From contig OY987265.1 of assembly GCA_963920665.1 (NCBI GenBank), positions 5,399,001 to 5,463,000 on the forward strand: a stretch of DNA of 64,000 bases. The letters are read 5' to 3'. Under the pieces are notes generated by a model that was not told the DNA's origin, searched no databases, and was given only the letters and a program-made list of their open reading frames with translations. This document shows positions 48,960 to 61,719 of this stretch, piece by piece. This DNA is from Straminergon stramineum (lineage: Eukaryota; Streptophyta; Bryopsida; Hypnales; Calliergonaceae). Both the position numbers and the translations under genes were made by a program. The first letter of the stretch is position 1. Every line of letters begins with the position of its first letter.

Positions 48960-49927
48960 TAATTGAAATTCTTAAGGACCAAGTGTTTGTTTAATGGCCA
49001 CTTGAAAACTGAGGTAGAGTCATAAGAAGTCAATTTTTGAACTCCTTGGAAGTTCTAAGATCATTTTCTCTATCGAAAACCACTCAAAATTGCCATTTTC
49101 AATGCAAAAATTAAAAATTAAAACATTCATTGCATATTCAACCATAGGACCTTACACCAAACTAGTATGAAAATGTCTAGAATAAATTTCTAAACTTTGA
49201 CCAGAGCAATAACAAGATACAAGAGTTTATAGAAAAGAAATTGACTCTTCTATTCCTAATGTGACTAGATTATGAAGCTTTGAATCCACTTAATTTACAG
49301 TTTTTGTACTAAAAACTATGAATTAATTTTTTTATGTTGCAAAATTGAGCTAAGAGTTCAAGAAAAAAATTCAACCCCAACCCCTTGTAATTTTCATTCT
49401 TCAAAAAATTGTGATTTTGAAATAGGTACAAGATAGAAGGAAAAACTCAATTGTTTATAGCTCTAAGATAGAATTGAAAGATACTAATCACAATGGTGAG
49501 ACTGTTCTAAAAAGAAAATTAAACCATGTGCAATTTTTTTTAAAATTATTTAAAACAAACTCAAAATAGATCCAATACCTTATTTTCTCAAGAATTTACA
49601 AGATTGCTTGCATTCCAAAACAATAACTTTCACATTACTTATCCAAATGTAATAAATCAAATTTTTCCACATAGAAAAAAATATAATCTATAAGATTTAA
49701 AAAAATTCTTTCAAGTTTTTTTTTGTTTGCCTTCACTTATTTGGGGTTTATTGTGGTAGAACTTTTGCTCATAGGCATCAATTGAAATAAAAAATTATAT
49801 TCTTCCAAAGCTAATAAATTTTCTTATCTTGAAAAAAATTTTAAAAATCTTGAAAATAATGAGATCATAGGTACTTGCCTAAACCTTCAAGAGTCCCTTA
49901 AGGGGAATATTGGAACTTTAGGGATTA
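48960..49927. mobile_element. Partial copy of the TTAA-ended 1.6-kb family
   Basis: From about 49,040 to the right end GGAACTTTAGGGATTAA it follows 2,060-2,941 in the same orientation (shared text: 'accactcaaaa', 'cataggac/atcttg', 'gtacaagatag/aagaaaaac', 'ccttaaggggaa'). The left end was not identified. Confidence 0.55.
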
Positions 49928-51240
49928 ATAGATGCTCTCAAAATTTTGACATGAGGTGTGAACATTCACCCCCTTTATGGAAATCTCCAAAAAATTGGAT
50001 TGGATGCCTAGATCAAAAGTTATATTGTCTGAACAAATTTGGGAAATTTGGCATGTAAGACGACATAGATGAGCTAAAGAATAGAGGTTACAACTAGTTG
50101 AGCACATTCTGGAGGTTCAATTTCAAGTCCAAGTTTTCAAAAGAATTTTTGTACATTAGTTGAGTACATTTTGGAGGTTGAGTGCTTTATATTCATTTTG
50201 GAGGTTCAATTTCAAGTCCAAGTTTTCAAAAGAATTTTTGTACATTAGTGAGATTCACCGAATTGGATTGTTGGCTTTATCTTGCAACTTGGACAAGTTT
50301 TGGTAGTACTCTTATCAATCACCTACGTAGTCAAATTCTTTCAATTGGTACCAAAATTACGAGTCTTATAACATTCACATGCACAAAGTTGTATGAAGTC
50401 AACCTAGTTTAGATTGGAGTTTTATAGGCCCGTTTGAGAAGGTGTTGATTTTCTGAATTTCAACCAATTCAACAGATTTCACAATTCTTATAACATGATA
50501 ATCACTACACTACCAATGAAATTCCATGATATGTTATCTTTAGTGTTATTTTATGTAACTCACTCTAATTCTTATTTAGTTGAAAATTAGTATTCATGTT
50601 GGATACTGATTTAGAGCAAAGTAAACTATCTTGGTTCTAATGTAGGTTTTCTGGTGATAATTTGGTTGCCATTTAGTGTTAGTAACATTACAGGCGTTGT
50701 TGCCATATAGTATTACGAGTCCCTAATTAGTGTCACAAACACTAAATTTCATTAGTGGTGCACTTGGATCCTCAAAAAACTGGTGAATGTTATGATTTGA
50801 AACTCGATGCTCACTCCTCCATCTACATCGACCAGTGTCCAAGGATTCTTCAAACCTTACACAGATGGACATTTTGTATATCTCCTGTGATTGCCATTTA
50901 GAACTCAAAGATGTGGACTGAACCGCTCACATCTTCAGTTAGGTCTATCTTTGCTGTATTTCTATCTTCTAGGTCTGTTTTCTTGGTGTGTTTCTACCAA
51001 ATTCAAAAGTGCACGTGATTCCAGTTTAGAATTCTAAGATGTTTCTAACTGCTAGCTTCAGATTGGATCGGACGTCAGAAGTGTGTAGCACAAGAATTTT
51101 TGCTGCTGATTAATTGTTAATGTTCAGTTTGTAGTTGTATTTTCTTCCGGATTCTGGTAGCAATCAGTTACCACGGAAGAATACCATGAGGTTAGATGCT
51201 TCCCAACAATGCCACCTTAGTTTCCATAAATTACATGAAC
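49928..51240. other. Gene-free stretch with a local duplication
   Basis: A ~55-bp segment ('ggaggttcaatttcaagtcc' to 'tttgtacattagt') is present at 50,110-50,160 and again at 50,201-50,250. GC rises from about 50,760, but no gene could be assigned. Confidence 0.5.
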
Positions 51241-51303
51241 TCCTGGTCATCTACAAGCATTTATCAGTGCACCATTTGTAGTTTCAAACACTTGTAACCT
51301 GAA

Positions 51304-51371
51304 AACCATTCGTTCGAATGGTGCGCCAGCGGCTCTCGTTTTCGTGCCAAAACGGGTCTTGGGGATTGTCC
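51304..51371 (-). CDS. Exon-like fragment of unknown gene
   Basis: On the minus strand an acceptor (ttttgcag) is followed by DNPQDPFWHENESRWRTIRT then NGFQ and a CAG|GTTACA donor. Codon choice and composition look coding, and GC is above the surroundings. I do not recognise the family. It may belong with the exon-like stretch at 51,627-51,830, in which case the gene would extend through 52,350. Confidence 0.3.
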
Positions 51372-51653
51372 TGCAAAATGTGCTTGAGTTCAGAGAACAA
51401 AACATTAGATTGCATAGCCGCTTATATTTAGCCCAGGATTCGTGGTTTTGAAACGCCGAATCCAATTGATGAGAATTGAGAAAATTGTAATCCAGGTGGG
51501 CCAAATTTTTATCTCACCAGAAAGAGCGGAGGACTTTACTCAGGTGGGTAAAAGAAGACATGCAATTGAATGAAAGGTAGTCCCATATGACCGTCGTAAA
51601 ACTGGTGAAAAAACATACGTCATACGTCAATTAAGGTTTAGGGTTCTGAGAGG

Positions 51654-51830
51654 ACGTGCCTTGGCTTGGAAATTGTAACAATTCTTGCAGATTCCCACGT
51701 GGAGCACTGGATGTGCTCGCACTTCGACAATTGGCCATGCTACGACCCCATGCTGTACACACGAATTTTGCATCGTGTTCATGCTTTCCGAAATTCTATG
51801 CCTCATGTCATCGAATAAATCTCTCGTCAA
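51654..51830 (-). CDS. Exon-like fragment, possible ADD-type zinc-finger piece
   Basis: A minus-strand frame contains VEVRAHPVLHVGICKNCYNF, which resembles the part of ADD zinc fingers (ATRX/DNMT3 type) that holds a C-x-x-C pair. A single C-x-x-C is present; the partner cysteine pairs of an ADD finger are not seen nearby. An acceptor (gtacag) could start the exon near 51,752. It may be a pseudogene fragment or part of a small gene at 51.2-52.4 kb. Confidence 0.3.
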
Positions 51831-52122
51831 GTATTACACAAAAACCATTATGAAATCACTGGTAGTAGATTCAGAACATCGGTAATTAAGGAAAGTCAGA
51901 AGGCTAGGATTACATATCCAGACGTGCATGGACTCACTCTTGGGATATGTCCCCTGGACTCCGATTCATCACCTCCAACAGCAGATCGATCAACCAAATT
52001 AATTACTAACTTACAATTAAACGAGCTAACTTTCGGAGTTGCCAAGACTGAGGTCTAATATAGGAAAAGCATAACTCAAAACTCTCACAAAACTAACATA
52101 GATTACATACCCAAGTGCAATA

Positions 52123-52480
52123 TCAAGTGTTTGCATTGACTTTTGGATCTAATTTTGAGGAGTCTGTACGTGTAGCTGTTGGTATTCTCTCGATCAGTAG
52201 AACAATGGCGTTCAGTTTTTCAGTCCAGAGCTTTTGCTCTTTCGCTAGTTTGTTACGAAATCCCAACCGAAAAATTGAAGGATTCGGTTGGCTAAGTAAT
52301 CGAGAATAGCCACAGCGCCACTCCAAGAACAACAATGATCGAGATCGCATTCTTCACGTATGACGAGAGGAAGAAGATAGCTAGGCTATGGCATGCAGAA
52401 GGAGCGGCTGGAATGTACAGTATTTCAATTCGCGTAGACCTCGAGACCACCTCGAGACCACGAGTCCTAGGCTAAAAGCA
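52123..52480 (-). other. Possible 5' part of the exon-like locus
   Basis: A minus-strand frame at 52,350-52,123 starts MRSRSLLFLEWRCGYSRLL, basic and hydrophobic like an organelle presequence, while another frame over 52,440-52,310 has a hydrophobic helix (ISIIVVLGVALWLF) then a stop. The two cannot both be real. GC above the surroundings is the only other support. Confidence 0.2.
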
Positions 52481-53559
52481 TTAGTTGCCTCGCTTACTTG
52501 AACAGGAGCATTATTGTAACGCTTTAGAATCTATCGAGCACATATAGTAGTGTACTCTTAAAGTGCATACCTTCTTTGAATCGAACCTACTAATCTAGAA
52601 TTAAGTCACAATGAACAATAAGTGGTCGTAAAATTGATCGATCATAGACAATGAATGATTTAAGCATAGTAAAAAGGGAGCTCATTAAAGTTTGTGAGAG
52701 ATTGCTTTTAAGGTTTAAGTATGGATGGTTCAAGCATGTGGTTGCGTCCAATTTCTAATGCAATGATAAGTGGACATTCATGAATTTATATTGGAAGTTT
52801 GCTTCAAATATTTCATTTAGTGGTGGGACATGATTCCCCTATGCCTTGCCCCTCTGGAGTGTTGTTGCCACACTCCTTTTTATTTTATCTAGAGGATAGT
52901 TTGTTTTTTAAAATGATATACCAACACATTATACCTTTTTTGATATGAGCTTTATTGCTTTTAACTTGATTTTGACATTCAATTTGATTTCTTTTGCTTT
53001 TGAGCAACATCAACAATATAAAGCTTCTACAAAATAACACTAGAAAATCTCACTCATAAATAGAGGCAAAATGGGAGGATAGAGGGTAGAGAAGTTTGAG
53101 GTTTGACCATATGCACATGGGTTCTCTCATTTAAGGGCTAATAGGATTTATTGTTTGGCTTGTTTGGCTTGTCCCATCTAAAACAAAACAAAATTTGCAC
53201 TTGAGACAAACACTTTTTTTCAAACAAAAAATTTTCAAGAAAATTCAAGAAAAAAATCATATTATGATGTTAACAAAAGAAAGCAAAAGTCCATGCAATT
53301 GGTTTCAGAATTTTTAGAGTTTGTATGAATATACTACAAAATTTCAAAATTGAGGTTATAGGATCACCTATTATTGACAATAGACTATCCTTAATTAAAC
53401 ATCATTGAAGTAAAAAATGCTTCAAATAACTCTTCAATCTCAACAAGTCTCTATTTTGATTAGAGCTCTATTCTTCTTTCTGAATTATTGTGCAAACCTA
53501 AATTTTGTAATATATTAAAACATCCTTTTACCCTTTTGCTTATACTTAAATAGATTTAT
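52481..53559. other. AT-rich gene-free stretch
   Basis: No gene, RNA gene or definite repeat boundary recognised. Confidence 0.5.
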
Positions 53560-54260
53560 GAATTTATTTTTGCAAACTAAATTATGAAATAAACAATGAT
53601 CAAGACTTCAAGATCATCACTTGCTCTATCTTCAAATTTGTTGTAAATTCAAATTACTTTCATATCTTCAAATAGGAATCTTCAATTAATGTAATGCTTA
53701 TCATATTTTAGTACGTTTCATTGAACTTTTTTATAGTGTAAAATGTAAATTTTGAATAGCCCTTGATAAAGAATTACACCAAAATACTTCATGAGACACA
53801 TAATTTATTTTACATCATCCCATGATGACACATAATTTATCCTTCTAAGGTAGATAAATTGTCTTATTTAGAGTTGAAAAACATCCCACTAAGATGTTTA
53901 TTTTTTTTTATCCCATTGAGATATAAAAATCATCCCATCAAGGCCCTAAAAAATCCTACGATGACACCAAAAACATTCCACTGATACAATAGCCATTCTA
54001 CAAAGACAAATAGATCATTGCATCATCATCTAGACATATCAACCATCCCACCAAAATGCTCAAATTATCCTACTCAACTATAATTTTTTCTCACCAAAAC
54101 AAGCAAACAATCCCCTTTCTCTCATAAACTATCCTAATTAGATCCAAAAATCATCCCACAAAATCAACCCCCCCTCATATAACCCCCATCCCTCATTGAA
54201 CTCAAACACAAGAAGTCATCCCAACTAGATATGGTTTCTCTTGAAAACACCCTAGGCCTT
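53560..54260 (+). repeat. Dispersed repeat rich in 'atcatccca' phrases, copy 1
   Basis: It matches about 61,720-62,760 in the same orientation through 'ttttagta-gtttcatt-gaa', 'aatagccct-aataaagaatt', 'aaaacatcccact', 'ttatcccattgagatataaa' and 'ctcaaattatcctactcaac'. Within each copy the phrase atcatcccac recurs many times at irregular spacing. It ends near a CCTTAAGGGATTAA. Non-coding. Confidence 0.75.
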
Positions 54261-54796
54261 AAGGGATTAAGAAAGATTCTTGAATTCAACCTTGCCCATG
54301 AATTGTAGACCATGTACTATACAATATAATGAGTAATTCTTTGTACAATGACACTTTGGAAAAAACCCTAACTCCCTATTCAAGAATATTATACAAGTGT
54401 TATATAAGAATCTTTGTCATTTCAATTTTCATTTTCTCTACTCAATTAAATGGATTGAGAGAGTAAGAAATTGAGGGAATTTCTCCCAGCGTGATGTTCT
54501 AAGCAAGTTTGAGTTGGCCCATGCATTTTGTGTGCAAACTAAATGATTTCAAGACGTAAGATATGTGCACCTAAAAGAGACACTCTCCTAATTGCAACAC
54601 CTCTCTACAGTTGATGTCCTTGGCATCAGGGCTTTTTTTTTGGACTAGTGTCCCCTGTGTTGGCTTCATTGCAAAGGCCAGATTTTGGAGGGACAGAGTC
54701 ACATTGATCAGATTCTGACAAATCTGGCGAAATTTTGCCAATAAAAAAAGCCCTACTCATCATTGTTTATGAGTTAAGTTAGTTTCCAACTCTTGT

Positions 54797-55101
54797 AAGG
54801 TAGTCTACTCTTAAAGTGACCATGTTCTAAAAGCAATCATGATACAAAGGTACATTTTGTTTTCTTCAATGTACCAGAAGTGCAAATTTCAGGAGGTGGT
54901 TGCTTTTAATGACAGTTGCATTTCAACTTCTAAAATTCATAACTAATTCCACAAAGGTCCAAAAAATATGAAACAACTTGGGTTAGATGCCAATTCCATT
55001 TTTCTTCCTACTAAAATTTTCTGAAAATTGTTACAAGGAATTTCACTTCCCCTCCAAAGGCAATCAGCTCTTAAATGGTCACTTTAAGAGGAGACTACCT
55101 T
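54797..55101 (+). mobile_element. MITE, family with AAGGTAGTCT...AAAGTGACC ends, best copy
   Basis: The left end AAGGTAGTCTACTCTTAAAG and the complement of the right end (ctttaagaggagactacctt) match at 18 of 20 positions. The element is 305 bp and non-coding. Related copies are listed at 24,641, 46,501 and 47,941. Confidence 0.7.
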
Positions 55102-55211
55102 CATTCAGTTACTCCTATATCCAGTTGTCCACTCACCTTCATGAAATAACTTATATTAGGTTTAGGTCGTCTTGGCTCTTGTTGTTTTTGAACAAATCAG
55201 AACCCATTGCA

Positions 55212-55443
55212 TTAACCCATAAACATCGACACGGCCATTTTGTGGCCAACAGATGACAAGGAATCTCTCTCTATTTAGGACAGAACTGCAACTATTCATC
55301 CTTCGAATTTTGCGCTGAGAGGGAAGATCTTCTACAATACTTCGACCTCCAATGTGTATTTTTTATTTTTTTTAAGTAGATGATGTCACACAGTTCCAAA
55401 AACCATGATTTCCACGGTCACCAGTCCATCCTTTAAGGGTTAA
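55212..55443 (+). mobile_element. TTAA-type ~232-bp repeat, copy 2
   Basis: Both borders are TTAA: TTAACCCATAAAC on the left and CCTTTAAGGGTTAA on the right, giving short C-rich inverted ends. The interior matches the copies at 46,130, 62,763 and 63,085. Non-coding. Confidence 0.65.
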
Positions 55444-56489
55444 AAACCAGGGAACAAAACAACCAAGCCCAAAAGGTTGGACACTAAAGAGATAAGAGCA
55501 AAAACAGGAAAAGAGCCGAAACAAACAGAACAAGAAAACCACCTAAACAAAGGAACCGGAAGGAGGACCCTTCAAATTCCAGATTCCAGATGATGTTAGC
55601 ATCCTGTCTACGAGCAATAATTGAGGACTTGAGCCAAACTCTATCAAATTTTAGTCCAAATATTTCCAGCAGCTTGGGGACGACTACGAGCTGTGAGTTG
55701 CGCCTTCAATTGTGCCGCACGTCCAGCATCGAGAAGAGCGTCCCAAACGAGTCGTCCTGGCTCTTGACCAGCATGGTCCTGCCAAATTTTCCGAAATAAA
55801 GTCTCCAAAACTAACTTTAACTTCCAGTGAGTGCCTCCACACTGTCCACTGTATGGGCGGTGACTGAGGCGGTGAGGGCGGTGACTCCATGCATATCAAG
55901 CTTTCTGTGATTGAGACTTCCGAGGCCTGACACTGACACCACTCGGGAGGAGAAAGTAACGGAAAAGCAAGGAAGGGGATCGAAGCATGTCATTGGCAGT
56001 GAGTCCAGAACTAAGATAGTTTATGAGTGGAATTTTATTAGAGCAAATGCTACCTCCAAGACTGTCTAAGGGAGAAGCACCTATATCTGACACTTGTTTT
56101 GGATCTCTGGATATGGATATGGAGGGTGCATACAGAAAAAAAAATATATGTGAGTGTGTTAGGAAATGGTTTAGGAAACCAACAAAATTGGTTTCATATT
56201 TTTTTGAGCTTGTATGAACATTATACGAATTTTTGAAAAGTACATCGTAGATGCATCTACTATGGACATTAGACTAACACCAAAGTGGACATGGAAACAC
56301 CCAAAAGCAACACTCTCTAAACTTAGATCAAGTGCGAGTGATTGGTTGCTTCTTGGAAGAATGACAACTTCTTAGAACCCCCACATGTCCACTTTAAAAC
56401 CCCACTTGTCTACTTTGGGTCCACAAGCGCTTGGATTTTGGTTTTTTTGGAGGTGTCCTTAAACGACTAGTGTTAGATTTGGGTGCTTC
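55444..56489. other. Gene-poor stretch of intermediate GC
   Basis: Frames at 55,590-56,217 on both strands overlap and show no family. No gene can be supported. Confidence 0.45.
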
Positions 56490-57290
56490 TACCTTAAAGT
56501 GAGTGTGCCCTGTGCCGTTGCCACAACCAAAAGAAAAGTGAAAGTGATTTTCTAATTTTCTGATTCAAAAATATCTTTGAAATTCAATAACTTTCATACC
56601 ATTAGTTGGAACACCACGAAACAAAGCCCGTGATGGTTTGCAATGACTCTAAACTACCATGGGTGATGGCCAGGTGAAGAACTTCTACGAAACCCATGAG
56701 GTTCCCAATTCAACTCCCCATGCTGACTTGGCTCGCATAGGGGCTCCCCATGTTGTGAGAGCTTTGTTCACATGGGGAGGGGGTTTGTTCCTACACTTGT
56801 TCACAACGGGGATTGGTCCATAGTTTTCTATGGCAATGTCAGGTCAGTCCTTGTTGCAGTCCTTGAAGGCCGTATGTTTAAAAAAAAAAAAGCAAAGCCT
56901 GTACCCCCCTTTTTGTTGAGGGCTTTCCGACAATACCAACAACTTGAATAGGGGACACATGATCCATAAGATCTCAATGTAACAAATAGAACAAAACAAA
57001 CAACCCAACTTAAAGTATGGACTAGTAGTGTGCCCTGTGCCTTGTGTTGTTGCCCATAATCAAAATAAAAGTATAAGTATTTTTTTGATTTTTTTGAACA
57101 AAAAATAACTCAAAATTCAATAACTTCCACACCGTAGGCCCACACACCATAAAACTAAGCCCGTGCATGCCTCCTCACCGAGGGCTTTCTGATGATACTA
57201 AGCATGCAGTTGGGGGACGTACAGTCCAGGAAATCTTAATGTAATAAACAAACAAGAAAACAAAACAAAACCTTACATTTTTTGGAACAT
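56490..57290. repeat. Dispersed repeat pair related to 900-1,300
   Basis: Two copies (about 56,500-56,660 and 57,020-57,190) share 'gtgccctgtgcc', 'aactttcatacc / aacttccacacc', 'aaacaaagcccgtg / aaactaagcccgtg' and 'gagggctttc'. Text of the same kind is at 960-1,200. Confidence 0.6.
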
Positions 57291-60200
57291 CCTTGAAATT
57301 TCAAGGCACCACATTGATTCCTATTTTATTTTTATAAATTTTTTCTCATGCTTAGAGAGTAATCTACAAGATCTATATCACCTTTGTGAAGAGATTACTA
57401 TCTTAGTTCAGTAGTATATGCAAATACTAATTTTTGAACTACTCTCAAATGGGAGCAAAGTAAAGCTTATCCATCTATTACCCTTTAGCTTTCAAGCATA
57501 TCAAATGACCAAATAACCATGCTAGAGAGTCCACATCACATTACTCATTTGAGGCTCCATATGTACCACTAATTTTCCTTTTGAATATCCCGTGTGCCCA
57601 GGTCTACTACAAGTTGAGTACATTACAACCTCAGAAGTGATGTACTACTAGTTCCACAAACTCCAACTTCAATCCAAGTATTGAACTCATACCACTATTT
57701 TTCAATACATGCAATTACAAACAAGCAACTAAACTTGTGTCTAGAGAGTTTATCTATAATTGAGGCTAAGCTCATTACAATCCTTTCTTTGGAATGTTAG
57801 ACCTCTATCAATTATTTATTATGAAGGAATCAAAAGAACAAACATAGGAGTAATTTCAAGTCTTGCAAAAACAATTTTGGAATGCTTCAAGAGGCTGTGG
57901 ACATTACCTGTGCCCATTCTAACAACCACACAACAATGTAAAGTTAGTGAGGTATACGAGGTGTCTTCAGTCTATGAGTGCTTGTTATCACTATCACAAG
58001 AAGAATACCTAAATCAATCAAGCAAAACAACTTCCATCAAATGACAAAATCGCATCGAAACATGATGACCTTTAGAGCTTTCAGACTTGTTTTGCAAAGG
58101 GTCCATGTAGCTTGATTATTTCCAACAACTGTTTTTCATAGAGATGGCTACTCTGCATGCACAACTCGCACCAGAAAATTTAGACTAGGTGGAGAACAAC
58201 AACCAGCCAAAGCAATGAAAAGGAGATGAGTGATTAGAAAAAAAAATTTAAAAACAAACAATTGTTGTCACTATTCCTCCTCATGCCCTCTCCCATTATG
58301 GAGCTAAGCCACCTAATCACAAGGGATGCCAGCTAGTACATTTAGTTGATTTAAAGCAGACAACCACCACCTATCAATTAATTACAATCCTCCAATTGTT
58401 GGGCATTAAATTCATACTGGTAATTCAAGCACCAATTGCCATTGATTTTCCAATAAGCTTAATTTCTTGCAAGTCAGAAATGACTAGGGTAGTAGTTGTA
58501 AAAATCAATAGTACTTCCTATAAGAAGTACAATCCAATTTTGTATATGGTTAAATAGTTCTTTTTTAATGTCAAAGCTTTCACATGATTAAAACATCACA
58601 TGGTCAAGATATCATCTCACAAGTTTAATACTATGAAACTTGGAATCCCAAGAGACTCCTTTTGATGTTATCTCCATGCTAGGCCCTAACCTAGAATGTG
58701 AAGTCTAGAAAAACAAACAAACAGACTTAAAGGTATGGATAAGCACCAAATATTTTTGTTTTTCTTAAAACAAATGAAATAGAATTTCATTGCAAAAGAA
58801 ATAGATACAAGACCGACCAACTACAAGTGGCCTCGAGTGAGAAAGGACATATAGGCATAAACTTTAGCTACCTTGAGAGTGAGTAGTATCAAAGGAAATA
58901 ATAGAAAAGAAAGGATTTTGCAAGTTGTGAAGGATTATTGGGATTACTATAACACAAAACTCACTAAATAGATGCTAATTTGAATGTGGAGGAAGTTATT
59001 TATTTTGCAAATTGACTACCAAATTCTATTGTTTGTTGCAATTTTGGCTTAAATGTCTCTGTTGAAGACCCTTTTTTACAATGTATTGGTGGTGCAAGGA
59101 TTTTTTGGGTAGAAACTCAACCAATTTTAGCCAGTTCAAGGATCACTAGTCATTGGTGTAAATTATAGACCATTACATTCAAGGAACTACTAGAAACATT
59201 GACTAAGGTATATGCACCTACAATTGGCACTAATTACAACTAAGAGTAGGTACTACTATGGAATATGAAATATTTTATTGGATATTATTGGAAATTGAAA
59301 AAAAATTCAATGCACTTCTAGTATAAATTAATAGGACACTAAATGAAGAAGTGATGAATTCTCAAAATACTTTTCTATGGGTGATATATCTAAAATCAAA
59401 ACTTACAAACTCTCATGTTTTTATTGTGTAAATCTTGTCATCTTGTGTAATCAATATCTAATTGTTTTGTTTGTTTTTTTGTCAAAATCTTGGTGTTGTA
59501 TCTTAGGAAGTGTTGGTTAGTGGGTGTGCATACCAGTGTTAGACATGGTTTGGGTTTTGGAGATTCTAGTCAAGTAATGATATTCATTTTCAAAGGGTAT
59601 CATTGACCTTGAGGTTACTAGTTTCAAAATGTAATTGGACAAAAAAACAAAGGTATCAAGAAGATTAGGAATGCTTCATGGACATCAATGTATAGTTATC
59701 AATTTCACCTTTGGGGAGGGAATGCATACTAGATTGGTATGTCTAATAGTATCAACCAAGACTACTCAATTGTTGAACGGTTGATGGATATTTTTATTCC
59801 AGTGCATTGGCACTTAAAACTAGTATATGTGAACAAACTACATAAATTATGGTTGTTGTGTATTTAACTCAAGAATTGAGCACAAGACTACAAAAAAGAA
59901 TGAACTCCATTATGCTATTTTTTTTAGAACCTCTAGTGTTATAGAAAGTTAATTTTACTTATTGGAATTCTCCCACTTTGATTGAAATTCATAAAATTAC
60001 AGCAATTCTCCTCAAAAGTACTATCATAGCTTCTAGCACTAGATTCCAAGTTCTTGAAATGTGGTAATGATATTCTTGGAGAATTATGAATTGTTCCCAT
60101 AATAATGGTTCTGAGACAAGTTTAAGAAAATTGAAGCCCCTAAGATCAGCTTCACTACCATGGTACTTCAATTAAACATTATTATTGCAACACTTGTATC

Positions 60201-60706
60201 ATAGGGGGGTATTATAAATTTGAAACCTACATGATTTAGGGTTGGAATAATAATATTCAAAACCTTGATAATAACTAGATGACAATGACATTTTCATATC
60301 CAACAGTAGTACATACCTTATCACATTCAAAAAAAGAGCTTAATTTGTATTTTCAAGGTATAGCAATAAAGATTGAGATTTGAAGTATTTTTTTAAAATT
60401 TTCATTCATGCAAGCTCTAGGTATCCAATATGGCACATGAAAGATGATACAATAATAAAGATTCTATTCATATTTTTCTTTCACGCACTACTACTTTGAA
60501 AGTCAATGTAATGGAGACAATTATTTTTTGTTTGTTATTTATAAATGTGGACTATGTTTGATGAAGTCATGTTTTTTAGCAATGCAAGGTGTTCTAAATT
60601 TCAATTTTTTTCTTCTTTTATTCACATAATAAATTGTTTAGTATAGACTATATTGTTACTATCGTGTAATCCAAATCCATATTACCCCTCCTCTTAGGAT
60701 GTATCT
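57291..60706. other. 3.4-kb AT-rich gene-free stretch
   Basis: No coding region beyond chance frames. The text actataacacaaaactcac near 58,948 recalls the CACTA MITE end but is not paired. Nothing else could be classified. Confidence 0.5.
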
Positions 60707-61569
60707 TTAACCCCTAAAGGACCAATGTGTATACTTTGGCTACATAGCAATTGGGGGCAAGTACATGTGACTAGAGATTTCTATTTTTTGGGCCCAAATT
60801 TCAACAAAAGGTGGGGACAAGGAATATCTTTCATATGCACTAAATTTCATGACATTTGGAAATATGAGTCAAAAGTTATGGCCTAATATGTTACTTTTTT
60901 CTAGAATTATATGTAAGTGAAAAGCTTTCAATCATTCCATTTTGATCAATTAGTCAAAAGTGACGAGGATTTTTTGTTTGTGTTGATTATGGATTCTCTA
61001 TTCTAAAATAAACTTTAAAGTCCTTTATTTTACTCAATTTTCAATACTTTTGGAAAAATATAATATCATAGGATGTAGATTTTTTATTTAAACATTGCAA
61101 CCATTGAGATTGGAATTTTTCAATTCCATAATTAAATTTTGAACAATTTAGTATTTTGAATCATTCTCTACTATTGCCTACTTACTATTTTTTCCCAATA
61201 TGTTGTACAATTCCAAATAATCTGAAAATTTTCAAGCATGTACACAACTTGGCTTGAAGAATGAATCCAAAGAAGCACCACCAATTTGGACAATTTTTTT
61301 TATAGAAAAGTGAGCTTGTGAAGTGCAATTGCCCTCTTTTTTGCAAGGCCAAAAATATGATTTCAGTGAATTTGAATGCTTAAATCTTGCAATCCACAAG
61401 GTGGAAATTTCTTGAATTTTTACCACATGTTTTGAAGTCAGCATACTACAAGATCCTATGGTTACCTGTGTCACAAAAAGTTTTTTTTCAAAAATTTGGT
61501 ACTTATACTAAAAATGGCAATTTTGGAGCATTTTTAGTGAAAACATAGTCATGGAACTTTAGGGGATAA
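60707..61569. mobile_element. 0.86-kb TTAA-ended element (short form)
   Basis: The left end is TTAACCCCTAAAGGACC and the right end GGAACTTTAGGGGATAA (TTAA with one change). The ends are inverted copies. Internal text from 61,000 to 61,500 is an inverted match to 1,340-2,000, including 'tgaatccaaagaagcaccac' against its complement near 1,600. No coding capacity. Confidence 0.6.
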
Positions 61570-61719
61570 CTTGTAAATGTCACAACTAAGTACACTTAGA
61601 TTCAATACTTTTTATGTGCTGGATTTTTGATAATTTTGATAATATTCATAGATGATGGTTGAAAACTAAAGAATACAAGCTAACTATAATTAATTAATGA
61701 AATTTGAAAGCTTCCAGAA

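Noticed and set aside
58940..58970. Possible second CACTA MITE end (actataacacaaaactcac)
   Set aside because: No matching inverted end within several hundred bases and no duplication.
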